NCBI GenBank assembly: GCA_036274895.1
Contig: DASUEU010000056.1
Location: forward strand, 1 to 64,000
Source of the DNA: CALMKX01 sp036274895
Lineage (GTDB): Bacteria; Acidobacteriota; Thermoanaerobaculia; Multivoradales; SZUA-115
Reading direction: 5' to 3'
DNA length: 64,000 nucleotides
The translations under genes and the position numbers were made by a program. This document shows positions 9,080-16,488 of the stretch, piece after piece (positions within the stretch are counted from its first letter, which is position 1; each line of letters opens with the position of its first letter). Below the pieces are notes generated by a model that had not been told where the DNA came from, ran no database searches, and saw nothing but the letters and a program-made list of their open reading frames with translations.

Positions 9080-10461
9080 GGGGCGGTCTCCGGCTCGTCC
9101 GTCCCGCCGAGAGCCTCACCGCCAGCCGCGATCACCCGCTGGTAGTAGCGGGCGCTGGCCTTCCAGGTGCGCCGCTGGGTGGCGTAGTCGACGTGGAAGA
9201 GGCCGAAGCGCTTCGAATAGCCGAGGCTCCACTCGAAGTTGTCGAGCAGGGACCAGGCGCAGTAGCCGCGCACGTCCACCCCCTGGGCAATGGCCGCCGC
9301 CACCGCCGCCAAATGCTCGCGGTAGTAGGCCACCCGCAGCGGGTCCTCGACCAAGGGGCCGGCGGCCGTGGGCGGGTCGTAGAAGGCGGCGCCGTTCTCG
9401 GTGATGACGATCGGCACGCCCCCGTAGCGGTCGCGGATCCACACCAGGGTGTCGGTCAGCCCCTGCGGGTAGACCTCCCAGCCGGTCTCGGTGTAGGTGC
9501 TGCGGGGCTGGCGCACGGCCGAGGCCCGCACCGGCAGGGCCTGGGGGTCGTGGCGCACGACGTTCCGGGTGTAGTAGTTGAGGCCCAGGAAGTCGATCGG
9601 CCGGCGGATGCGCTCGAGGTCCCGCTCCAGGGACTCCGGCCAGGCCTCGCCGAAGATCTCGCGCATCTCCTCCGGCCAGCGGCCGAAGAAGAGGGGATCC
9701 AAGAACTGCCGGTTCATGTAGGCGTCGGCGCGACGGGTGGCGGCGAGGTCCTCGGGGCTCTCCGAGGCCGGGTACTTGGGCTCGAGGTTGATGGCGATGC
9801 CCACCTGGTGGCGGCCCAGGGCGCGGTAGGCCTCGAGGGCGGTGGCATGGGCGCAGAGCAGGTTGTGGGCGGCGATGGGCGCCTCGAAGAGGTTCTCGTG
9901 GCCGGGGGCCAGGGCGCCGTGGAGGTAGCCGCCGTCGGTCACCACCCAGGGCTCGTTCAGGGTCGCCCACATCGGCACCCGGTCGTCGAGGGCCTTGACC
10001 ATCACCTCGGTGTAGTCGCCGAACCAGCCGGCGACGTCAGGATTCAGCCAGCCGCCGCGGTCGTCCAGGGCCTCGGGCAGATCCCAGTGGAAGAGGGTGA
10101 GGATCGGCGTAATGCCGGCCGCCAGCAGCTCGTCGACCAGGCGGGAGTAGAAGTCGAGGCCCGCTGCGTTGACCCGGCCCCGGCCCTCGGGCATCACCCT
10201 CGCCCAGGCCGTGCTGAAGCGGTAGGCGGTCAAGCCCAGCTCGCGCATCAGGGCCACGTCCTCGCGGTGGCGGTGGTAGTGGTCGCAGGCCACGTCTCCC
10301 GTCTCGCCCCCGACGGTCAGCCCGGGGGAGTGGGTGAAGCGGTGCCAGATGCTGCGGCCGGCGCCGTCGGCCGTGGGGGAACCTTCGATCTGGTGGGCGG
10401 AGGTGGCGGCGCCCCAGAGGAAGCCGGCGGGGAATCGTGTGGTCGTCATGGGCTCGTCCAA
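9076..10461 (-). CDS. GH1 family beta-glucosidase
   Basis: This cytoplasmic glycosidase of 461 residues starts at the GH1 N-terminal signature FPAGFLWGAATSAHQIEG. The acid/base is Glu170 in TLNEP and the nucleophile is Glu355 in ITENG. The C-terminal sugar-contacting motif WSLLDNFEWSLGY is intact. The length is standard and no signal peptide is present. A second ATG (Met5) could also serve as start. It lies upstream of the LacI operon on the same strand and would hydrolyse imported beta-linked gluco-oligosaccharides to glucose. Confidence 0.95.
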   Translation of the reverse strand: MDEPMTTTRFPAGFLWGAATSAHQIEGSPTADGAGRSIWHRFTHSPGLTVGGETGDVACDHYHRHREDVALMRELGLTAYRFSTAWARVMPEGRGRVNAAGLDFYSRLVDELLAAGITPILTLFHWDLPEALDDRGGWLNPDVAGWFGDYTEVMVKALDDRVPMWATLNEPWVVTDGGYLHGALAPGHENLFEAPIAAHNLLCAHATALEAYRALGRHQVGIAINLEPKYPASESPEDLAATRRADAYMNRQFLDPLFFGRWPEEMREIFGEAWPESLERDLERIRRPIDFLGLNYYTRNVVRHDPQALPVRASAVRQPRSTYTETGWEVYPQGLTDTLVWIRDRYGGVPIVITENGAAFYDPPTAAGPLVEDPLRVAYYREHLAAVAAAIAQGVDVRGYCAWSLLDNFEWSLGYSKRFGLFHVDYATQRRTWKASARYYQRVIAAGGEALGGTDEPETAP

Positions 10462-10475
10462 TCCGATGGCGCGGA

Positions 10476-10505
10476 TTCTTACCCCAGAACCCGCTTCGGC
10501 CTCAA
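10476..10505 (-). promoter_or_regulatory. candidate promoter for the GH1 gene
   Basis: On the minus strand, TTGAGG (10500-10505) is separated by 18 bases from TAAGAA (10476-10481), just upstream of the beta-glucosidase start. No copy of the LacI operator is visible here, so GH1 may be controlled separately or by read-through. Confidence 0.4.
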
Positions 10506-10565
10506 GGAGCGCGTGCTAGCATCCTCGCCGTCCCGGCCGCCGCGCCAACTCCCACGAGCCCCTCG

Positions 10566-11879
10566 ATGAGCGCCATCCGACTGGTCACCGAAGTCCCCGG
10601 CCCCAACTCCCGCGCCCTCCTCGCCCGCCGCCACCAGGCGGTCACCCTCGCCCTCTCCCACACCACGCCGATCTTCGTCGAGCGCGCCCACGGCACCGTG
10701 GTGGTGGACGTGGACGGCAACCACCTGCTCGACTTCGCCGGCGGCATCGGTACCTTGAACGTCGGCCACACCCACGAGGCGGTGGTGGCGGCGGTGCGCG
10801 AGCAGGTCGGCAAGCTCACCCACACCTGCTTCCAGGTGGCGGGCTACGAGCCCTACGTGGCCCTGGCCGAGAAGCTCAACGCCCTGACGCCGGGCACCTT
10901 CGCCAAGAAGACCATGCTCGGCAACAGCGGCGCCGAGGCGGTGGAGAACGCGGTCAAGATCGCCCGCAGGGCCACCGGCCGCGAGGCCGTGGTGGTCTTC
11001 GAGCACGCCTTCCACGGCCGCACCCTGCTGGCCCTGTCGATGACCTCCAAGGTCAAGCCCTACAAGGCCGGCTTCGGCCCCTTCGCCCCCGAGATCTACC
11101 GCCTGCCCTATCCCTACGCCTACCGCCGCTCGGCCCCCCTGGACGAGGCGACCATCCGCACCGAGCTGGCGGAGTTCTTCGCCACCCAGGTGGCGCCCGA
11201 GAAGGTCGCCTGCGTGGTGATGGAGCTGGTGGCCGGGGAGGGCGGCTTCGTGGTCGCCCCGCCCCTCTACGTGCGGGTGCTCGCGGAGCTGTGCCGGCAG
11301 CACGGCATCCTGTTCGTGGCGGACGAGATCCAGAGCGGCTTCGGCCGCACCGGCAAGTTGTTCGCCGCCGAGCACCACGGCCTCGAGCCGGACCTGATGA
11401 TCCTCGCCAAGTCGATCGCCGGCGGCCTGCCCTTGTCGGCCATCGTCGGCCGGGCCGAGGTGATGGACGCCGCCCCGGTGGGCGGCCTGGGCGGCACCTA
11501 CAGCGGCAACCCCGTGGCCTGCGCCGCGGCCCTGGCGGTGCTCGAGACGATCGAGAGGGAGGGCCTGGTGGAGCGGGCTGCGGCCCTGGGGGAGAAGCTC
11601 GAGGCCCGGCTCGGCGCGCTGGCGGCGGCGATTCCAGCGATCGGTGAGGCCCGCGGGCTCGGCGCCATGCGCGCCCTCGAGCTGGTCAAGGACCGCACCA
11701 GCCGCGAGCCGGACAAGGAGAAGACCCAGGCGACGATCCAGCGGGCCTACGAGAACGGTCTGATCCTGATCGGCGCCGGCACCTGGGGCAACGTGCTGCG
11801 CCTCCTGGTGCCGCTGACGGTGAGCGACGAGGAGCTCGAGGAGGGCCTGGCGGTCCTCGCCCACGCCCTCGGGCATTGA
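10566..11879 (+). CDS. gabT: class III aminotransferase, 4-aminobutyrate aminotransferase-like
   Basis: This PLP-dependent omega-aminotransferase has 437 residues. The phosphate-binding NSGAEA is at 120-125, Asp253 of the DEIQSGFGRTG block contacts the pyridine nitrogen, and Lys282 in LAKSIAGG forms the Schiff base. The ATG at 10566 (MSAIRLVTEV) was chosen because residues upstream are low-complexity and lie in the divergent promoter region. It is followed 16 bases later by an aldehyde dehydrogenase. Together they would convert 4-aminobutyrate to succinate through succinate semialdehyde. Other omega-amino acids are possible substrates. Confidence 0.88.
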   Translation: MSAIRLVTEVPGPNSRALLARRHQAVTLALSHTTPIFVERAHGTVVVDVDGNHLLDFAGGIGTLNVGHTHEAVVAAVREQVGKLTHTCFQVAGYEPYVALAEKLNALTPGTFAKKTMLGNSGAEAVENAVKIARRATGREAVVVFEHAFHGRTLLALSMTSKVKPYKAGFGPFAPEIYRLPYPYAYRRSAPLDEATIRTELAEFFATQVAPEKVACVVMELVAGEGGFVVAPPLYVRVLAELCRQHGILFVADEIQSGFGRTGKLFAAEHHGLEPDLMILAKSIAGGLPLSAIVGRAEVMDAAPVGGLGGTYSGNPVACAAALAVLETIEREGLVERAAALGEKLEARLGALAAAIPAIGEARGLGAMRALELVKDRTSREPDKEKTQATIQRAYENGLILIGAGTWGNVLRLLVPLTVSDEELEEGLAVLAHALGH

Positions 11880-11895
11880 CGGAAGGGGGCCGAGC

Positions 11896-13260
11896 ATGGC
11901 CATCGAGACGGTGAACCCCGCCACGGGCGAGCGGCTCGCGAGCTTCCCGCCCCTCTCCCCCACCCAGCTCGAAGCGAAGGTCGCCCGCGCGGCGGCGGCC
12001 TTCCGCACCTGGCGCACCACGCCGGTGGCCGAGCGCTGCGCCGCCGTCGGCCGGGCCGGCGACGTGCTGGCCGCGGAGAAGGATCGTCTGGCCCGCCTCG
12101 CCACCCTGGAGATGGGCAAGCCCCTGGCTTCTGCCGTGGCCGAGGTCGAGAAGTGCGCCTGGGTGTGCCGCTTCTACGCCGAGAACGCCGCCGCCATGCT
12201 GGCGCCGCAGCCGGTCGAGACCGAGGCGAGCTGGAGCCTGGTGCGCCACGATCCGCTGGGCCCCCTGCTGGCGGTGATGCCCTGGAACTTTCCCTACTGG
12301 CAGGTGTTCCGCTTCGCGGCCCCGGCGCTCGCGGCCGGCAACGTCGGCTTGCTGAAGCACGCCTCGAACGTGCCCCAATGCGCCCTGGCGATCGAGGAGG
12401 TGTTCCGTCGCGCCGGGTTGCCGGAGGGGTGTTTCACGACGCTGCTGGTCGAGGCGGACGCCGTGGCCGGCCTGATCGCGGATCCGCGGGTGGCCGCCGT
12501 GACGCTCACCGGCAGCGAGGGAGCGGGGGTGGCGGTCGGGAGGGCGGCGGGGGCGGCGCTCAAGAAGGTGGTGCTGGAGCTGGGAGGCTCGGACCCCTTC
12601 CTGGTGATGCCGAGCGCGGAGCTCGGCAAGGCGATCGAGACGGCGGTGACGGCGCGGACGCTCAACAACGGACAGTCCTGCATCGCGGCGAAGCGCTTCC
12701 TCATCCACGAGGAGGTGGCGAACGCCTTCGAGCTGGGCTTCGTGGCGAGGATGGCGACGCTCAGGGTTGGCGATCCGTTCGACCCGTCCACGGAGATCGG
12801 CCCCCTGGCCACGCCGGCGATCGCGGCGCAGCTCGAGGAGCAGGTGGCGCAGTCGGTGGCCGCCGGGGCCAGGCTGCTGCTGGGCGGCCGGCGCGTCCCC
12901 GGCGCCGGCAACTACTTCGAGCCCACGGTGCTCACCGACCCACCGCTCGGCTCCCCGGCCTGGGGGGAAGAGCTGTTCGGTCCGGTGGCGACCCTCTTCC
13001 GCGTGGCCAGCCTGGACCAGGCCATCACCCTCGCCAACGCCACCCGATTCGGCCTCGGCGCCTCCGCCTGGACCCGCGACCCGGCCGAGCAAGAGCGCCT
13101 CGCCACCGAGCTCGAGGCCGGCAGCGTCTTCTTCAACAGCATGGTCAAAAGCGACCCCCGCCTCCCCTTCGGCGGCATCAAACACTCCGGCCACGGCCGC
13201 GAGCTGGGGGCCTGGGGGCTGCGGGAGTTCGTGAATCTGAAGACGGTTTGGGTGGGGTGA
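11896..13260 (+). CDS. gabD: NAD(P)-dependent aldehyde dehydrogenase, succinate-semialdehyde type
   Basis: This is an aldehyde dehydrogenase of 454 residues. The oxyanion-hole Asn131 is in MPWNFPYW, Glu228 in LELGGSDP and the catalytic Cys262 in NNGQSCIAAKR. The family's C-terminal signature GGIKHSGHGRELG is present. It follows the gabT-like gene with a GGAAGGGGG ribosome site and is almost certainly co-transcribed. The pairing argues for succinate semialdehyde as substrate, but the sequence alone does not exclude related semialdehydes. Confidence 0.88.
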   Translation: MAIETVNPATGERLASFPPLSPTQLEAKVARAAAAFRTWRTTPVAERCAAVGRAGDVLAAEKDRLARLATLEMGKPLASAVAEVEKCAWVCRFYAENAAAMLAPQPVETEASWSLVRHDPLGPLLAVMPWNFPYWQVFRFAAPALAAGNVGLLKHASNVPQCALAIEEVFRRAGLPEGCFTTLLVEADAVAGLIADPRVAAVTLTGSEGAGVAVGRAAGAALKKVVLELGGSDPFLVMPSAELGKAIETAVTARTLNNGQSCIAAKRFLIHEEVANAFELGFVARMATLRVGDPFDPSTEIGPLATPAIAAQLEEQVAQSVAAGARLLLGGRRVPGAGNYFEPTVLTDPPLGSPAWGEELFGPVATLFRVASLDQAITLANATRFGLGASAWTRDPAEQERLATELEAGSVFFNSMVKSDPRLPFGGIKHSGHGRELGAWGLREFVNLKTVWVG

Positions 13261-13283
13261 GGGCGGGGGATGCGCTGCTCGGC

Positions 13284-13315
13284 AGCACCAAGAAAAACAG
13301 GGTAAGATTTCTTGG
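13284..13315 (+). promoter_or_regulatory. inverted repeat directly upstream of abiEi (copy 1), possible operator with -10 box
   Basis: The arms CCAAGAAA and TTTCTTGG enclose 12 bases and end right at the ATG of the AbiEi gene. A TAAGAT box (13303-13308) lies 7 bases before the ATG, which would fit a leaderless transcript controlled by AbiEi binding to the repeat. No convincing -35 box was seen. A 32-base second copy lies after the module at 14513-14544. Confidence 0.6.
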
Positions 13316-13948
13316 ATGTCAGGCGCGAAGGAGTCCCCGCAAAGCACTGAGACCAGGATCCTTAAACGGATCCGGCGACGCGGCTCCGGCTCCGTGTTCA
13401 CGGCCAGTGACTTCCTCGACTTGGCTGGCCGCTCGACGGTGGACTGGGTGTTAGCCCGCCTGGTGCGCCGGGGGGGGCTCCGCCGCCTGGCGCGCGGCCT
13501 CTACGACTACCCGGCGCGGCACCCCGTGCTCGGGGAGCTCTCGCCCCCGGTGGAGGCCATCGCCAAGGCCCTCGCCGGCCGTGATCGGCTCAAGCTGCTG
13601 CCGGGCCCGGCCTACGCCGCGAACCTCCTGCACCTCTCCGAGCAGGTCCCGGCTCGGGTCGTCTTCCTCACCGACGGTCTATCCCGCAAGGTCAAGGTCG
13701 GCAACCAGGAGATCCACCTGCAGCACACGACGCCCCGCAACCTGGCGGGCGCGGGTCGGGCCAGTGGCCTGGTGATCCAGGCCCTGCGCCACCTGGGCAA
13801 GAAGGCGGTGAGCTTCGACCGCGTCGCTCCCCTCCACGCCCTGCTCGAAGAGAAGGACCGCCGCCAGCTGCTCGAAGACCTGCCCCTCGCCCCCGCCTGG
13901 ATGCACCCCTTCCTACGGGCCATCGCGGAAGGAGGCCCGACGCCATGA
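13316..13948 (+). CDS. AbiEi-type antitoxin / transcriptional regulator (DUF6088-like)
   Basis: This is a protein of 210 residues. An N-terminal winged-helix region (ILKRIRRRGSGSVFTASDFLDLAGRSTVDWVLARLVRRGGLRRLARGLYDYP, written in two halves: residues about 15-66) precedes a C-terminal domain typical of type IV antitoxins. In this family the antitoxin represses its own promoter and counters a nucleotidyltransferase toxin without forming a stable complex. Its end overlaps the start of the toxin gene by four bases (ATGA, 13945-13948). There is no Shine-Dalgarno sequence, because the inverted repeat occupies that position. The toxin partner is broken, so this may be an orphan antitoxin. Confidence 0.85.
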   Translation: MSGAKESPQSTETRILKRIRRRGSGSVFTASDFLDLAGRSTVDWVLARLVRRGGLRRLARGLYDYPARHPVLGELSPPVEAIAKALAGRDRLKLLPGPAYAANLLHLSEQVPARVVFLTDGLSRKVKVGNQEIHLQHTTPRNLAGAGRASGLVIQALRHLGKKAVSFDRVAPLHALLEEKDRRQLLEDLPLAPAWMHPFLRAIAEGGPTP

Positions 13949-14441
13949 GCAGCCTGGCCGGAATGTCGGCGCAGGAGCGGCAGCCCTACCTGCTTGAGGC
14001 AGCGGCGCGTTTGGGCCTCTCCCCCATCGTCGTCGAGAAGGATTTCTGGGTCTGCTGGCTCCTCGGCAGGGTCTTCACCCACGTGAAGCTCCGCCACGAG
14101 CTGGTCTTCAAAGGGGGCACGTCGCTCTCGAAGGTCTACCACGCCATTCATCGCTTCTCCGAGGACATCGACCTGTCGATCTCCCCGGAGTCCCTCGGTG
14201 CGCCCGAGTCCGTGCTGGAGAGCGAGTTGCCTGCCACAAGGCTCGCTTCTTCCACAGCAGCTGGGCGCGCTACGAAGAAGCTCGCCCCGGCACCCTGCGG
14301 CTCGTGCCGCCGGGAGAACGGCGAAGAGACCTCGAAAGCGATTACCGGAGCATGGCGCCCATGTTCTTCCGCACCCCGCGCCCCTTCGCCGACGTGCTCG
14401 AGGTGTTGGCCGAGGCGGAGCGGGAGATCAACGGCGGATGA
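13945..14441 (+). pseudogene. AbiEii/AbiGii-type nucleotidyltransferase toxin, internally deleted and frameshifted
   Basis: The first part (to about 14225) encodes a normal AbiEii start. It shows IVVEKDFWVCWLLGRVF, the nucleotidyltransferase motif FKGGTSLSKVYHAIHRFSED and the acidic pair in DIDLSISPESLG. The typical C-terminal block then appears in a different frame from about 14235: KARFFHSSWARYEEARPGT, MAPMFFRTPRPFADVLEVL and a TGA at 14439-14441. The central part of the protein (roughly half of a normal AbiEii) is missing and the two pieces are out of frame. The frame that follows the first part instead reads unrelated sequence to 14445. The toxin is therefore inactive. Confidence 0.85.
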
Positions 14442-14512
14442 CTGACCTCGGCTGCGCTGGGGCCGACTGGGCCGAGTTGCACGCGGGCAAGGCCCGCAGA
14501 TGCGGAGCCGGG

Positions 14513-14544
14513 AGCACCAAGAAAAACAAGGCAAGATTTCTTGG
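14513..14544 (+). repeat. inverted repeat copy 2 downstream of the abiE module
   Basis: The 32 bases match 13284-13315 except for two or three positions in the loop (ACAAGGCAAG versus ACAGGGTAAG). The CCAAGAAA/TTTCTTGG arms are identical. The two copies stand 1.2 kb apart in direct orientation, just outside the AbiE module. No gene start follows this copy. Confidence 0.75.
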
Positions 14545-14583
14545 CGCCGGCCTCTTCACAACCCACACAATACGTTGATTCTA

Positions 14584-14745
14584 TTACACTTGTGAGGAAC
14601 AGCCAGAGAAGGCTACGCACGCGTCGATGTCCTCGGGCTCGAGCGAGGGGTACTGGCGCAGGGTCTCTTCGCGGCTCTCGCCGGCTGCGAGGAGCTCCAG
14701 GATCGTCTGGGCGGTGAAGCGCTTGCCGCGGATCGTGGGGCGGCC
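14584..14745 (-). pseudogene. DUF433 fragment, N-terminally truncated duplicate
   Basis: The frame encodes GRPTIRGKRFTAQTILELL and the rest of a DUF433 helical domain, ending CVAFSGCSSQV. It is about 90 percent identical in DNA to the intact DUF433 gene at 15044-15274, by eye. The first 15 or so residues found in the intact copy are replaced by unrelated sequence and no plausible start codon with a ribosome site precedes it. It is read here as a duplication scrap. A GTG-started short protein cannot be excluded. Confidence 0.6.
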
Positions 14746-14798
14746 GCTCGACGGCTTACTGGCCAGGTGGGCAGAGGTAGAATGCACCGAGCAAGCCG

Positions 14799-15065
14799 AT
14801 GACTGAGACTGAGCCCGACCTCCTTCCCGAACAGGACTTCCGCGGCGGCGTCCGGGGTAAGCATGCGAAGGCGTATGCCCAGGGCCATGCGGTCGTCGTC
14901 CACCACTCTGACGGTACGACCACCACAACTCACTTCACTCTGGAAGACGGCGCCGTTCTCCTTGCTCCCGACGTTCGGCGCTACTTTCCGGACTCGGAGA
15001 GCGTCAACGAGGCGCTGCGTTCGCTGATCAAGTTGGCCTCAAGTCAAGTGCCGCTGGAGGCCTGA
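14799..15065 (+). CDS. small RGK-type protein of unnamed antitoxin-like family
   Basis: The protein has 88 residues and carries the signature DFRGGVRGKHAKAYAQG followed by VLLAPDVRRYFPDSESVNEALRSLIKL. Related small proteins are common, often near toxin-antitoxin genes, but I know of no established function. It lies between the truncated and the intact DUF433 copies and its 3' end overlaps the intact copy by 22 bases in convergent orientation. The segment HHSDGTTTTTHFTLEDG looks like an insertion relative to the usual family pattern. Confidence 0.7.
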   Translation: MTETEPDLLPEQDFRGGVRGKHAKAYAQGHAVVVHHSDGTTTTTHFTLEDGAVLLAPDVRRYFPDSESVNEALRSLIKLASSQVPLEA

Positions 15066-15274
15066 TGCTGCGCACGCGCTGATGCGGCGAAGGCCACGCA
15101 AGCGTCGATGTCCTCGGGCTCGAGCGATGGGTACTGGCGCAGGATCTCTTCGCGGCTCTCCCCGGCTGCGAGGAGCTCCAGGATCGTCTGTGCGGCGATG
15201 CGCTTGCCGCGAATGGTTGGGCCGCCGTTGCAGAGGTCGGGGTCTAGGTTGATGCGGGCGAGGAGGGGGTTCAT
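15044..15274 (-). CDS. DUF433 family protein
   Basis: The protein has 76 residues and starts at MNPLLARINLDPDLCNGGPT, which matches the beta-strand start of DUF433 before the conserved PTIRGKRIAAQTILELL and YPSLEPEDIDACVAF. DUF433 proteins have a winged-helix-like fold and are often the antitoxin partner of a PIN-like toxin (DUF5615). No such toxin is adjacent. The start at 15274 was preferred because the upstream frame has no domain character. Confidence 0.8.
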   Translation of the reverse strand: MNPLLARINLDPDLCNGGPTIRGKRIAAQTILELLAAGESREEILRQYPSLEPEDIDACVAFAASARAQHQASSGT

Positions 15275-15577
15275 GCGTGACACTTCAACAGTTCCCTGAG
15301 CGGTAGATTGGGCGCTGATTGACAGCTCGCGGGTCCAGCACCTTAGCGAGGATACACTCGATGCTCCGACCAAGGCCAATGAACCAGCTCAGTGACGATG
15401 AACAACGCAAGGCTCTGACACCATGGCGCTAGCCAGCACTCGCTGATCTCTCACGGAATCATGTGGCCGGCGTCTGCGAATGTCCCAAGACTCCTGTCGA
15501 GGTCGCCGCTGCTCCAAGGAGCCAAAGCCCCTGAGTTGCTCCACCACAACTGTCCCCTCCTGGCCCGCTTGATGATC
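15275..15577. other. 303-base gap with no confident gene
   Basis: A short open frame at 15361-15432 on the plus strand (ending MNQLSDDEQRKALTPWR) is preceded by GATACACT and looks like a scrap of a lost gene. It is too short to assign. Nothing else coding is evident. Confidence 0.4.
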
Positions 15578-16471
15578 CTACTGGTTGACACGCAGCCGCG
15601 CCTGCGCCTTGCACCGCTCGTTGGGGCAGGTCACGATTTCCCCATCAGCGAGCGACCTACGAACGTGAGTCCCACCACAGATGCGGCAGCGGAGGTGCCA
15701 ACCTGTGTGCCTAAACACGCTGCTGTAGCCGTATGTCTCGCGCAAGTATCCTACCGCCTTGTCGAGGAGCCAGCCCTCCGCAACGTTCTTCGCGCCCTCC
15801 TTTAGCAGGAGCACAACGAACTTCGTAACAGTGATTCCAACCCTGATGATCCGTACCACGTGGATGAAGCTGACTATCGTTGTAACGTACTCGAAGACAG
15901 TGCTGCCGATTGTCAACATCCTCCCAATCGAGTTCTCAATGACTTCCTCCTGCCCAGCAGCCCAGATGTCAAAAACCAATCCGGATCTCACGGCCTCCAC
16001 TCGCCTCAGCTCCAGTTGCGCCTCGCTGCACCAGAGTCGCACGCCGAGTACGGGTAGGCGAACTCCATCCGCCACCCTTTGACAACCGCGCAGCACTTCG
16101 ACTGCGAAAGCCACAGCGCGCTGATTGGTCCACGTGAATCTCTCCGGCGTAGCTACTACAGCCTCATTCCGGCAATTCACTAGCAGAAGTGTAGGAGCAA
16201 GCACTGTGACCGCGTGGTCATCTCGAGCTAGAGGATCCTGATATCGCACCGCCAGCCAGTAGCCATGGATTCCGGCACTCGATACGTCAGGTTGGATGTC
16301 AAAACTCAAGCCTAGAAACGAAGCGCCGCCAGGGCCACTTGCCTCGAAGACAGTGCGTCCCAACGACGACCTCTGTGTGGGTGGTTCGGCGGCGAGCTGG
16401 AGAGGAGCGCTGAGCGCCCCCCATAGCACACTAGACACGACGAGAGCTTGCAGCGCTCGCTCGCCTCTCAT
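15578..16471 (-). CDS. exported protein with membrane segment and C-terminal zinc ribbon, unknown function
   Basis: Not recognised as a known family. The start was set at the ATG at 16471 (MRGERALQALVVSSVLWGAL), which gives 297 residues and an N-terminal signal or anchor. Longer frames run into the adjacent insertion sequence. The middle is soluble with scattered cysteines. A hydrophobic stretch (YVTTIVSFIHVVRIIRVGI) follows, and then a four-cysteine ribbon, CRICGG with CPNERCKA, near the end. A ribosome-site-like GGGGTG precedes the start. With the IS element removed, this gene would begin about 17 bases after the lipoprotein stop at 17640, so it was probably the last gene of that operon. 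Confidence 0.65.
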   Translation of the reverse strand: MRGERALQALVVSSVLWGALSAPLQLAAEPPTQRSSLGRTVFEASGPGGASFLGLSFDIQPDVSSAGIHGYWLAVRYQDPLARDDHAVTVLAPTLLLVNCRNEAVVATPERFTWTNQRAVAFAVEVLRGCQRVADGVRLPVLGVRLWCSEAQLELRRVEAVRSGLVFDIWAAGQEEVIENSIGRMLTIGSTVFEYVTTIVSFIHVVRIIRVGITVTKFVVLLLKEGAKNVAEGWLLDKAVGYLRETYGYSSVFRHTGWHLRCRICGGTHVRRSLADGEIVTCPNERCKAQARLRVNQ

Positions 16472-16488
16472 TGCAGCACCCCACAGCC

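Noticed and set aside
13284..14544. The two 32-base repeats as attachment sites of an integrative element
   Set aside because: No integrase or tRNA gene is nearby, and copy 1 is better placed as an operator of AbiEi.
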